Below are positions 1-7,291 of a stretch of DNA of 27,084 nt, piece after piece. The notes beneath the pieces were generated by a model. The model saw nothing but the letters and a program-made list of their open reading frames with translations. It was not told the origin of the DNA and did no database searches. Each line of letters opens with the position of its first letter. Position 1 is the stretch's first letter. Both the position numbers and the translations under genes were made by a program. Origin of the DNA: Synergistaceae bacterium (GTDB lineage Bacteria > Synergistota > Synergistia > Synergistales > Aminobacteriaceae); the NCBI GenBank assembly GCA_009778055.1, contig WRKN01000005.1:1-27084 (forward strand), in the 5' to 3' direction.

Positions 1-1023
1 CAGGCACATGGTCTTGCCCCTGAGCCTCGGCAATTCTTCCGTGGCGATGTCCACGCACTCCTCCAATGTATTCATTATCGTAGTTTTGTGGCGCGCCTCG
101 GAATTTTCGACAGCTTTGAGCGCCGACCAGTACCGAAACGGAAATTGCTTGCCTTTCTTAACGCCGTCCTTCAGCCTGCTCATCAAGGCCGCGCAAAAAG
201 AAGCGTCGTCCGTTTCCTCGAAAATCCCCCTGAGATTACGAAGCAGCGCCATATGGGGAAGATCGAGCCGTTTGGTTATCTCAAGCCAGGAATGCCCCTC
301 GGAACGGAGCTTTTCCCAGGTTGCCGAGTCGTCCTGTACCGCGACAGTACCTGTTTTCATGAGTTCGTCTATATTGGAACCTTTGGCGTGGCACACTCTG
401 ACCGTGTCGATCATGCCCAGCCCCGCGTTGCGGTATTTGAAAAGCTCGTATCTGGTGCAACTGGAAAGCCTTTTTGCCCAGCTTCTTTTCAGAATGGCCG
501 GTATGCGATTTTTGGTTTTGTTTCGGAAAAGCCAATAGGCCAACTGTGTCGCCGGCTCGTCCGCGCGAGCCATGACAGACTGGTTCAGCCTGTTGAACTC
601 CCCTTGATTTTTATCGGTAAATTCACGCCTGTTGGGGTGCGAAGCCGTCCTCACCATGATAACCTGCGGATTGAGCCTCATCAGGTAGTCGCGCCTCAAT
701 ACCTCCGCCCATCGGATTGTTGCCTCGTAATCGAAATTGAGGGCTTCGTCTATCACGATCTCCATGATTTCCGACGTCTTTTTGCCCAAATATTCGTCGC
801 TCGTGATGGAATACGGGGCAAACAGGGCGTTGACTTCGAAAATCGAGTCACGCAAGGTTTTGGGAGAAAGCTCCCCGTCCCTGTAGTAAGCCGGCTCACC
901 GAAGATGGAGGACGCCGTTATCATTTTGAGCGTATCAATAGGATTGAGCTTATATGAAACGCCGCCCATGAAGTTTGTGACTTTATTGGCGGCGTTTTTC
1001 ATGCTCCTGATAAATTTTTTCAT
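1..1023 (-). CDS. Ro60-like TROVE-domain RNA-binding protein (3' part cut by window edge)
   Basis: The minus frame is open for 341 codons, from an ATG at 1023 to the left edge, so the C-terminus is missing. The protein matches the TROVE ring of Ro60/Rsr proteins, which bind misfolded RNAs and Y RNAs and act in RNA quality control. Seen: an N-terminal NFMGG motif (residues 17-21), helical repeats with RRDYLMRLNP (110-119), RYELFKYRNAGLGMIDTVRVCHAK (191-214, key residues KYR and H212), WEKLRSEGHSW (236-246) and the hallmark LPHMALLRNLRG (255-266). It is cut at about residue 341, just where the von Willebrand A/MIDAS domain of Ro proteins should begin, so that domain cannot be checked. No good Shine-Dalgarno precedes the ATG. 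The 44-residue ORF ends 6 nt upstream, so translational coupling is likely. No Y RNA was recognised in the window. The TROVE call is strong; the cellular role is inferred from the family. Confidence 0.88.
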   Translation of the reverse strand, partial: MKKFIRSMKNAANKVTNFMGGVSYKLNPIDTLKMITASSIFGEPAYYRDGELSPKTLRDSIFEVNALFAPYSITSDEYLGKKTSEIMEIVIDEALNFDYEATIRWAEVLRRDYLMRLNPQVIMVRTASHPNRREFTDKNQGEFNRLNQSVMARADEPATQLAYWLFRNKTKNRIPAILKRSWAKRLSSCTRYELFKYRNAGLGMIDTVRVCHAKGSNIDELMKTGTVAVQDDSATWEKLRSEGHSWLEITKRLDLPHMALLRNLRGIFEETDDASFCAALMSRLKDGVKKGKQFPFRYWSALKAVENSEARHKTTIMNTLEECVDIATEELPRLRGKTMCL

Positions 1024-1029
1024 ACCGCA

Positions 1030-1164
1030 TCACGCCGTACATTTGATATTTTTATCCAGATTAGCTTCGTCCAGTGGTGAACGATCATAATTCTCCATCA
1101 ACACATGGTATTCAAAGGCATCTGACTTAGGGTTGTACGAAAGCTTAGTTGGTGTGTAATTCAT
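1030..1164 (-). CDS. small ORF, 44 aa, between membrane protein and Ro gene
   Basis: This ORF encodes 44 residues starting MNYTPTKLSYNPKSD and ending NIKCTA. Its ATG follows the TGA of the 169-aa gene with no gap, and an AGGAG lies 9 nt upstream inside that gene's end. Its own TGA is 6 nt before the Ro start. The layout suggests a real, translationally coupled small gene rather than a chance frame. The product is soluble and rather acidic, with no transmembrane segment or metal motif. I do not recognise the family. It could also be the remnant of a longer gene, for example the N-terminal piece of an immunity-type protein. Confidence 0.5.
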   Translation of the reverse strand: MNYTPTKLSYNPKSDAFEYHVLMENYDRSPLDEANLDKNIKCTA

Positions 1165-1674
1165 TCAAAACAACTCCTTGATCAATCGATCCTTAATTTG
1201 TGGTTGAACTTTTTTGATAGCATCCAGTATCTCTTGTGCATCCATACTATCAATAATTAAGTAATCATTATTACATAAATTAATGATAAAACGTGACCTT
1301 TTAAAGCCTGCTGCGAAATCTTGCTTCCTAAAAGATCGTGTTCTATTGCGGTAAATAAATTTTGAGCTATTTTTGAATACAATATCTGCAATTTCACCAT
1401 ATGAAACCGTCCTGCGAGAAAAGAAAAAGCCCTGTCGAAAAATTACCTTTGAAGCTGTGACAGAAATTCGCAAACTACAATTATCAGCAAGAACAAAAAA
1501 TGGAGCAGCGAAACACAAATAAGTAAAATATATATGTTTATGATGATCTTTAGCTCGTATTTGGAAGAGCAATATGAAAAAAGCACAGAAACAGATCATA
1601 AAAACAAAGGTACCCATCGACCATTCTCTACGATCATAAATGTACGTCTCATCTCGTGAAAAAATAGCCATCAT
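1165..1674 (-). CDS. small membrane protein with PH-like C-terminal domain (paralogue 1)
   Basis: The gene encodes 169 residues from an ATG-ATG start, with AAAGG a few bases upstream. After a short charged N-terminus (MMAIFSRDETYIYDRREWSMG) come two hydrophobic helices at about residues 22-41 and 48-64. A beta-rich region follows that resembles the short bacterial PH/YdbT-like domains found behind paired TM segments. The tail DAIKKVQPQIKD is a predicted amphipathic helix. It is clearly homologous to the broken gene next to it (1715-2321): the first 21 residues are identical, and motifs such as ADxCSLRI, GFFF and AIKKxQPxIK are shared. The DNA here is much more AT-rich than the core genes, which fits acquisition. 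Function unknown; an immunity or envelope-sensing role would be a guess. Confidence 0.7.
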   Translation of the reverse strand: MMAIFSRDETYIYDRREWSMGTFVFMICFCAFFILLFQIRAKDHHKHIYFTYLCFAAPFFVLADNCSLRISVTASKVIFRQGFFFSRRTVSYGEIADIVFKNSSKFIYRNRTRSFRKQDFAAGFKRSRFIINLCNNDYLIIDSMDAQEILDAIKKVQPQIKDRLIKELF

Positions 1675-1675
1675 T
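1612..1675 (-). repeat. 64-bp identical 5' block shared with 2259-2322
   Basis: Bases 1612-1675 and 2259-2322 are identical and cover the start codons and first ~21 codons of the two PH-like paralogues. The rest of the genes is clearly diverged. This suggests gene conversion or a recombination hot end rather than a recent whole-gene duplication. Confidence 0.9.
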
Positions 1676-1714
1676 CATCGCAGCCTTTCTACAAACTCTA
1701 GTAGCATAAACTAA

Positions 1715-2321
1715 TTAATCAATCTTAATAAGCGGTTGGATTTTCTTAATAGCATTCATTACTTCTTCTACGTAATTACTTTTGACGAAACAATAACCAT
1801 TGTTACGCAAATTAATCATGAACTCTGGTTTTTTAGTTCCTGCTGAAAAATACCAAACCTTAAAAAAAGACGGAAATCTGTTCCTGTCAGTATATTTTGA
1901 GCTATTGGGGATAATATTTAAAATTTCATGGCAAGAAATTGTACGTTTATAAAAGAAAAATCCCTGGTGAAATATCATCTTTGAAGTCGTGATGGTAATA
2001 CGGAGACTACAATGATCCGCAAAAATGAACAATGGCCCTAAAACATAAAAACATAAAAATAGCCTATCTTTAGCTAATATACCGTACAGCGATGCCAAAA
2101 AAAACCAAAAACATCGTGATGGTAATACGGAGACTACAATGATCCGCAAAAATGAACAATGGCCCTAAAACATAAAAACATAAAAATAGCCTATCTTTAG
2201 CTAATATACCGTACAGCGATGCCAAAAAAAACCAAAAACAATTGGTAAAAATAATGGAACCCATCGACCATTCTCTACGATCATAAATGTACGTCTCATC
2301 TCGTGAAAAAATAGCCATCAT
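1715..2321 (-). pseudogene. paralogue 2 of the PH-like membrane protein, broken by a 127-bp tandem duplication
   Basis: Reading leftward from the ATG at 2321, a frame identical to paralogue 1 over the first 21 residues runs 83 codons and then stops near 2070. A second frame (2149 to 1715, 144 aa) carries the C-terminal half. The break is caused by an exact 127-bp tandem duplication; 127 is not a multiple of three. Removing one copy restores a 159-aa protein with the same design as its neighbour: two TM helices, ADHCSLRI, GFFF, then AIKKIQPLIKID. The ATG overlaps the TGA of the propeller gene (ATGA), with GAGGAGG upstream. The inner ATG at 2149 could allow expression of an aberrant N-terminus, but I would treat the gene as inactivated. 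An assembly artefact is possible. Confidence 0.8.
1987..2240. repeat. exact 127-bp tandem duplication (two copies)
   Basis: Bases 1987-2113 are repeated without a single change at 2114-2240, including an A8 run. The flanking bases differ on both sides, so the unit is exactly 127 bp. It lies inside the second PH-like paralogue and shifts its frame. Confidence 0.95.
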
Positions 2322-3124
2322 TTTCCCTCCTCAATTTTGCCAAAAAAGAATTCATCTCGCTCACTTAAAAATATCGCAACGGTTTTTTCGGACAACCAAA
2401 CAATCTCTCTACCCCACCTCTTGTCTGTTCCGCCATGCGAATAAACAATCTGCCTTGTTTCTTTCGTCCCCAGATTGGCAATGCGGAAAACTATGTATCT
2501 TTCTTGTTTTCCGCGATGTCTTTCGAGCCCCAGTAATGCGATTTCATTTTCGTTCGGGGAAAGAGCAAGCCTATTCCAAGGAGAGAGGTTATTCATCTCG
2601 ATCGTTCTGCGAATTCTTAAAATTTCCTGTGTTTCTTTTGTTTCAAAGTTTAATTTCAGCAGCAGGTATGCGTGCGTGTTCATGCCTCTGCCCATGCCGT
2701 CTATATCTATTTCTTGAGCTAAAATGTAAATATCTTTTTCATCATGGGTAAATCCCCATTCATACCAGTTAGCATCTCTACCTTGCCCTCCTACGCGCAC
2801 TGACATGGAATATTTGTCATCCAACATGATTTTTTCTTCTTCCCACGTTCGAGTATCTACAAGATATAGCCTGTTTCGCGCCACCAAATTGCCGCGAGCG
2901 TAAGAATTTGGGTAAAGCAGGTATGACGCAGAAGGGGAGAAACCAATCCCTCCCGACAATAACAAGTCGTATTGTACAGAAAGCTCTTTAATAGTTTTTA
3001 ACTGCTTTAAATCTCCATTATGCAAGTCTAGTTCTGCACATACAAGGTTCTCAAGACTTCTGGTTCCCCTAGAGGCGATTCTTCCTTCTGCTGTAATGTA
3101 TGTACCTACTCCTAGAATATACAT
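2318..3124 (-). CDS. probable beta-propeller (TolB/WD-like) protein of unknown function
   Basis: The gene encodes 268 residues without signal peptide or TM segments. It contains repeated beta-type blocks typical of propeller blades: SPSASYLLYPN (about 63-73), NRLYLVDTRTWEEEKIML (about 83-100), GFTHDEKDIYILAQ (about 123-136), LALSPNENEIALLGLE (about 185-200) and a final EIVWLSEKTVAIFLSE. The SP/SxxGxxLxY-like cadence is that of TolB or WD40-like blades, but no catalytic motif is seen. Its start overlaps the end of the upstream membrane protein by 13 nt, and its stop overlaps the next gene (ATGA). It therefore sits in the middle of a tightly coupled operon and may be the soluble partner of the membrane proteins. 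The fold call is moderate; the function is unknown. Confidence 0.7.
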   Translation of the reverse strand: MYILGVGTYITAEGRIASRGTRSLENLVCAELDLHNGDLKQLKTIKELSVQYDLLLSGGIGFSPSASYLLYPNSYARGNLVARNRLYLVDTRTWEEEKIMLDDKYSMSVRVGGQGRDANWYEWGFTHDEKDIYILAQEIDIDGMGRGMNTHAYLLLKLNFETKETQEILRIRRTIEMNNLSPWNRLALSPNENEIALLGLERHRGKQERYIVFRIANLGTKETRQIVYSHGGTDKRWGREIVWLSEKTVAIFLSERDEFFFGKIEEGK

Positions 3125-3687
3125 GGTTTGTTTTCATCGTTTTTTGCCGTGAGCAGGCGTTTGGCATGTCGAAAGATACAAAGCGAGATGCCCGCAAAAA
3201 TTACGGCGAGCGCCAATGTAATCAAGGCATACGTATTAATTGACAGTTTGCCTCCACCCAGGCGTAAGAAAAAAAGCAGCCCGAATCGCAGAGGCAGAAA
3301 AGCGATGTAAGCATGGTTGAATATCCCAATCAAACCCATACCGGCGGAGAAAAATAACGCGCTCCTGCTGTATCTGCTCCATGAAAGCCAGGCAAGAGCA
3401 ATAAAAGGCATCATGTAATATGGCAACCTCACGATCAGGTCTTTTCTGTATATCAAAAAGTCCGTATAGGAGGTAACGTTTATACCCGTTCCTGCCGCGT
3501 GGCTAAGAAAAACACCGATGCAGTAGATCAACAGGTATTTCAGAAAAGCGCCATCCGGCGGAAACGTATGATGAGCAAGACGCTGTTCTTCTATCAGCTT
3601 GTCTTTTTCCGCGTCTTCCTGCAAATTGCCGTATTTTTCACGTACCTGGCGCAACTCTTCTTCGCCGTTATATATTGGTTTTGCCAT
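3112..3687 (-). CDS. four-TM membrane protein with charged N-terminal region
   Basis: The gene encodes 191 residues. Residues 1-45 are highly charged and probably helical (EEELRQVREKYGNLQEDAEK). Hydrophobic segments follow at about 47-66, 84-103, 109-141 and 152-172, and the C-terminus is short and basic. No known family is recognised. It is the first gene of the leftward accessory operon; its 3' end overlaps the propeller gene by 13 nt. The ribosome site is weak (AAGAGATC before the ATG). A TCGTGA-N4-TCACGA palindrome lies 18 nt upstream of the start and could be an operator. It may anchor the operon's products in the inner membrane, which is inference from context. Confidence 0.65.
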   Translation of the reverse strand: MAKPIYNGEEELRQVREKYGNLQEDAEKDKLIEEQRLAHHTFPPDGAFLKYLLIYCIGVFLSHAAGTGINVTSYTDFLIYRKDLIVRLPYYMMPFIALAWLSWSRYSRSALFFSAGMGLIGIFNHAYIAFLPLRFGLLFFLRLGGGKLSINTYALITLALAVIFAGISLCIFRHAKRLLTAKNDENKPCIF

Positions 3688-3704
3688 GATCTCTTGAAAC
3701 CGGC

Positions 3705-3720
3705 TCGTGATATTTCACGA
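3705..3720. promoter_or_regulatory. short palindrome upstream of the membrane-protein operon
   Basis: A perfect 6-bp inverted repeat, TCGTGA-TATT-TCACGA, lies just upstream of the ATG at 3687. A TATACT-like -10 element for the minus strand is seen at 3784-3789, without a convincing -35. The palindrome is a candidate repressor site, but it is short and could be chance. Confidence 0.3.
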
Positions 3721-3904
3721 TCTCTTAATTCCTCTGTCCATAAAATCATCTCCCATTAAACGTTTTATGGTCTTTTTTTATATAGTATACCCAAACCCTC
3801 TAAAATGGCTTGCTTTTCAACACAGCGCATTGCGCGGAAATATATCGGATTACAAACGCAAAATCTATCGGGTTTGGATATAATGCTCTTGAGGTGAGCC
3901 GGTT

Positions 3905-4017
3905 ATGGATAAGCAAAACTATATGCCCCGTATTATTGACGATAGAAAATGTCAAACGCGGCATACCGGCGTCCCGACGGCGTATTTGTCGTGCCGATCA
4001 CAGCGCTGAAAAATTGA
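3905..4017 (+). pseudogene. collapsed remnant of a DUF4143-type AAA ATPase gene
   Basis: Just behind a TATAAT box and a GAGGTG ribosome site, an ATG opens MDKQNYMPRIIDDRK, which resembles the N-terminus of DUF4143 ATPases (usually YxPRIID before the P-loop). About 45 bases later, in another frame, the sequence reads AYRRPDGVFVVPITALKN-stop. This is the kind of ending seen in the same family (YxRxDGVxVxPxxxLKN). The ~1.2 kb in between, with the P-loop and core, is missing. The picture is an internal deletion that joined the two ends. Both similarities are recalled from the family rather than computed. Confidence 0.5.
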
Positions 4018-4028
4018 GGGAACGCGTT

Positions 4029-7000
4029 TTACCTTGATATGAATTTTTTCAGCGCGGCGTTTAACTCGCGCACGTCGATGGGCTTGGAAATAAAACCGTC
4101 GAAACCGTTTGCCAGAAACATATCCGACTGCCCTACCAGAGCGTTGGCGGTCAACGCGACAATGGGACGCGCATAGCCCAGGCCGCGGATGATTTTTGTC
4201 GTTTCCACGCCGTCCATTTGCGGCATCATATGGTCCATAAACACTATGTCATACTCTTTGCCGTCCTTGATTTTGTCAATAGCGGCAAATCCGCTCATGA
4301 CGGTGTCCACCGACAACTTGTAAGGCGACAGAAGCCCCTTGACGACATACAGGTTCGACTCCACGTCGTCCACTACAAGAACGCGGCCATAGGGCATAGG
4401 CTCGAACACTACCTGCGCTCTTTTTATCTGCTTCGCGCCCCCTGTGCTGAAATTCTGAAGCTGCTCCGCTGTTTCTCTGCCTAACACGCCCCCGCCTGCC
4501 GTCCCTTGCGGCAAACGCACTATAAATATCGTGCCCATGTCCGGCTCGCTTTTTACGGAAATTTCACCTTTCATCAAACGCAGCAGATTGTGCGTAATGT
4601 TCATGCCCAGCCCCGCGCCTTCGGTTGTGCGGTTTGCCCCCGAGTTGAAACGGGAGTACGCGTCAAATATCGTGTTTAGCTGTTCTTTTGTCATGCCGCG
4701 GCCTGTATCGCTCACCTTAATGACAAGCGTAGCTTCGTTAAACCTATGGTCCGCGACCGCGGCGGAGACCGAAAGTTTTACCACGCCTCTTTCCGTGTAT
4801 TTGAACGCGTTGGAAAGCAGATTGTTCAAAATCTGCTTTACGCGAAGCTCGTCGCCGACCAGCGTTGACGGTACGTTCTCGTCCACGGAGAGTTCAAACT
4901 CGATAGGCTTGCTGCCGGCCCGCATCATGTTCAGAGTCGCGGTATCGTTGATCATGCTCGCCACGTCGTATTTACCCGGCGCCAATTCCAGCTTGCCCGC
5001 TTCGATTTTGGACAAATCCAATATATCGTTGATAATGTTGAGCAGCAAATCGCCAGAATTGTATATCTTGCCCAGCGCTTCCACTATGTTTGGCGCCAGC
5101 GTTTCATCATGAAGCAGAATTTCAGTGATACCCAGAATCGCGTTCATCGGCGTTCTTATCTCGTGGCTCATCGTCGCAAGGAATTCGGATTTCGCGCGGT
5201 TTGCCATCTCGGCTGTTTCCAGCAACTGCCGCTCGGTGATGTCGCTGTAATAACCTTCAAGCATATATGGCGTCCCGTCAGGGTTATACTGCACCACACG
5301 GCTTCTTTCCCATATCCATTTAATCGAGCCGTCTTTCTTTATAAACCGGAAGGAGGAGTCAAACTGTTTTCCCAATGGGAGCGTCGCGTTAACCTGATTA
5401 TCGACAGGAACGGCGTCGTCGGGATGCACTAAAGTATCAAAATTGATTTCCCCGCTCAATAATTCTTCCTGCGTATACCCTGTCAGCTCCTTACAGCCGT
5501 CGCTGACAAAGGTGTAGTCATATACAGGCGGGTTGTAAAGGCACTGGAATAACATTCCGGGCAGGTTGCTTATCATTGTTTCAATTCTGTTGTTTACCGC
5601 GGTTAGCTTGGACGTCTGCTCCTCTATGGTTTGATTTTTTTTCCTGTATACCAGAAATATGAACACTAATAAAACAATTATAAACCCAAGCGTAATAACG
5701 GCGCCTATCAGCCACGGACGCTGCGCGCGCAGAAGTCTTGCCTGATAATCATATGTTTTGGTCTGCCATTGTTCCAAAATTCTATCGGTGTCTATGAGCA
5801 TAAGCGCTTTGTCGATAATGCAACACAAAACCGCCTGATCCTTATTTATTCCGAAGGAGGCGTCAAAGGCGGCGTTAAACACGTAATTGGCTTTGTAATC
5901 CGAAAGCTCATGATAATTAATCAAGGTGGCTAGCCTGTTCAGAGTGGACATCACAAGGTCGACCTCGCCCCTGTCCAGCGCCATGAAGGATTCGGTGGAA
6001 TTGGGGTACTCGACGGTGTTAACGGCGTTGGGAAACCAGCTTCGGAACATATCGGTAAAGGCGGAGCCTCTGTGTAATCCGATTCTTTCAAAAGGTATGT
6101 CGTTTAGCTGGATATTCGGGTAACCCCGCTTGGACAGCAGGGCAAATTTATCCGTTATGTACATGGTTTTCGGCCAGATAAACCTCTCCCTGCGTTCATT
6201 GCTCTGAACCAGGTTTGGAATGAAATACGCCGTCCCGTTTTCCAGCAGTGTCATAAGTTCCCCCAATTCCGCGGTAGGGCCATTGACCCGTTCAAAGGCA
6301 ATCCCGGTAAGCTGTTCCATTTCTTCCAGTACGTCAAAGACCGCCCCTTCCCACCGGTCTTCGTTCCTGTTGTAAACGCTGAGGGGATAAGACATATATT
6401 GGGTGGCGAAGGGTATTACGGGATTATCCCGTAAATACGCCTTTTCTTCATCGGTCAGCCGCAAATGGAAACTATGCTTTCTGTAGTCCTGATACCCTTG
6501 CCTGTACAATTCGGTCAGATGGCTGTAAGCGCCGCTCCGCAGCGCTTTGCTGATCACCGATATAATCGGCTCCAAGCCCTTGTTTCCCGTTGCCAGCGCA
6601 ACGGGAATAAACGTCAGGGGCAGAAATTCTTCGGAAATCACTCCGCCGTAAAGGTCAAAGGCGGCTTGCATGGTATTGTTGCCGATAAAGGCGTCAGCTT
6701 CGCCGCTCCGCAGCAGACGGTAAACAGTTGAGTAATCTTCGGCGATAATCTCTTCATAAGAGCCGGGTTCCAGCGTGCCGGCAAACAACCCTATCATCAT
6801 GGCGCCTTCCAAAAAAACATAGCGCGGCGGCCTTGACTGTGCTATTACGCCGGCAGGCCGGCTGCCTGCAAAACGCATGATTGCAACCGAACGCTGGGCG
6901 ACAGGGTCGGTCATAAAATAACGCAGCAGGCGGTCCTCGGTAATGACCTGGCTTCCGAAAACAGCCTCGCCGGCGTTCAGTCTTTGCGCGATAACGCCCA

Positions 7001-7283
7001 GATCCTCAATCTCCGGCTGAAAGTGTATTCCAAACAGCGCGGACAGCCATTCGCAGAGCAGTACCGTATAACCCCGCGCTTCCCCGTTTTCGTCCATAAA
7101 CAATTCGATACTGTTCGGCACGCTCACCATGAAAGATGCGCCCTGTCTCCGTAATTGCTCAATAGCGTTTATTTCATCCCGGGTTACGCCTGGAACGTCG
7201 TTATACGTTGCCGCGGATACGGCGCAGCCCGTGACGGGAAGGACAAACATCAGCGTTAGTGCCGCAATTATCAGCTTTTGCAT
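4029..7283 (-). CDS. BvgS-like hybrid sensor histidine kinase
   Basis: I place the start at the ATG at 7283 (1084 aa), which gives a clean signal peptide with lipobox-like LPVTGC (Cys20). A TTG at 7295 overlapping the lysY stop would add four residues. Two tandem periplasmic solute-binding domains of the bacterial type 3 (amino-acid binding) family span about 30-270 and 280-510. A TM helix lies at about 522-545, then PAS (about 561-671), HisKA with MSHEIRTPMN (His about 706), HATPase with NNLLSNAFKY, DTGRGM and GAGLGM, and a C-terminal receiver with MDHMMPQMDG (Asp about 1016) and SKPID. There is no Hpt domain, so a separate one is needed for a full relay. It follows lysY without a gap, suggesting cotranscription and perhaps sensing of an amino acid. 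Ligand and partner regulator are unknown. Confidence 0.9.
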   Translation of the reverse strand: MQKLIIAALTLMFVLPVTGCAVSAATYNDVPGVTRDEINAIEQLRRQGASFMVSVPNSIELFMDENGEARGYTVLLCEWLSALFGIHFQPEIEDLGVIAQRLNAGEAVFGSQVITEDRLLRYFMTDPVAQRSVAIMRFAGSRPAGVIAQSRPPRYVFLEGAMMIGLFAGTLEPGSYEEIIAEDYSTVYRLLRSGEADAFIGNNTMQAAFDLYGGVISEEFLPLTFIPVALATGNKGLEPIISVISKALRSGAYSHLTELYRQGYQDYRKHSFHLRLTDEEKAYLRDNPVIPFATQYMSYPLSVYNRNEDRWEGAVFDVLEEMEQLTGIAFERVNGPTAELGELMTLLENGTAYFIPNLVQSNERRERFIWPKTMYITDKFALLSKRGYPNIQLNDIPFERIGLHRGSAFTDMFRSWFPNAVNTVEYPNSTESFMALDRGEVDLVMSTLNRLATLINYHELSDYKANYVFNAAFDASFGINKDQAVLCCIIDKALMLIDTDRILEQWQTKTYDYQARLLRAQRPWLIGAVITLGFIIVLLVFIFLVYRKKNQTIEEQTSKLTAVNNRIETMISNLPGMLFQCLYNPPVYDYTFVSDGCKELTGYTQEELLSGEINFDTLVHPDDAVPVDNQVNATLPLGKQFDSSFRFIKKDGSIKWIWERSRVVQYNPDGTPYMLEGYYSDITERQLLETAEMANRAKSEFLATMSHEIRTPMNAILGITEILLHDETLAPNIVEALGKIYNSGDLLLNIINDILDLSKIEAGKLELAPGKYDVASMINDTATLNMMRAGSKPIEFELSVDENVPSTLVGDELRVKQILNNLLSNAFKYTERGVVKLSVSAAVADHRFNEATLVIKVSDTGRGMTKEQLNTIFDAYSRFNSGANRTTEGAGLGMNITHNLLRLMKGEISVKSEPDMGTIFIVRLPQGTAGGGVLGRETAEQLQNFSTGGAKQIKRAQVVFEPMPYGRVLVVDDVESNLYVVKGLLSPYKLSVDTVMSGFAAIDKIKDGKEYDIVFMDHMMPQMDGVETTKIIRGLGYARPIVALTANALVGQSDMFLANGFDGFISKPIDVRELNAALKKFISR

Positions 7284-7291
7284 AGTCAGTC

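Larger units (their letters stand above)
3688..4028. other. intergenic region between sensor kinase end and accessory operon
   Basis: These 341 bases hold three things. The right part (3905-4017) contains the remnant of an ATPase gene. A TATAAT box at 3879-3884 with GAGGTG further downstream would serve that gene on the plus strand. Near the left edge are the palindrome and -10-like sequence of the leftward operon, plus a GATCTCTT direct repeat at about 3689 and 3719. I see no clear intrinsic terminator for the sensor kinase that ends at 4029. Confidence 0.6.

Noticed and set aside
88..957. 289-codon plus-strand open frame
   Set aside because: It is antisense to the Ro/TROVE frame, which has clear family motifs. 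The plus-strand product has no recognisable pattern.
1987..2240. CRISPR-like repeat
   Set aside because: Only two units of 127 bp with no spacer; it is a plain tandem duplication within a gene.
2287..2751. 154-codon plus-strand frame
   Set aside because: Antisense to the propeller-like gene, which is coupled to both neighbours; no motifs.
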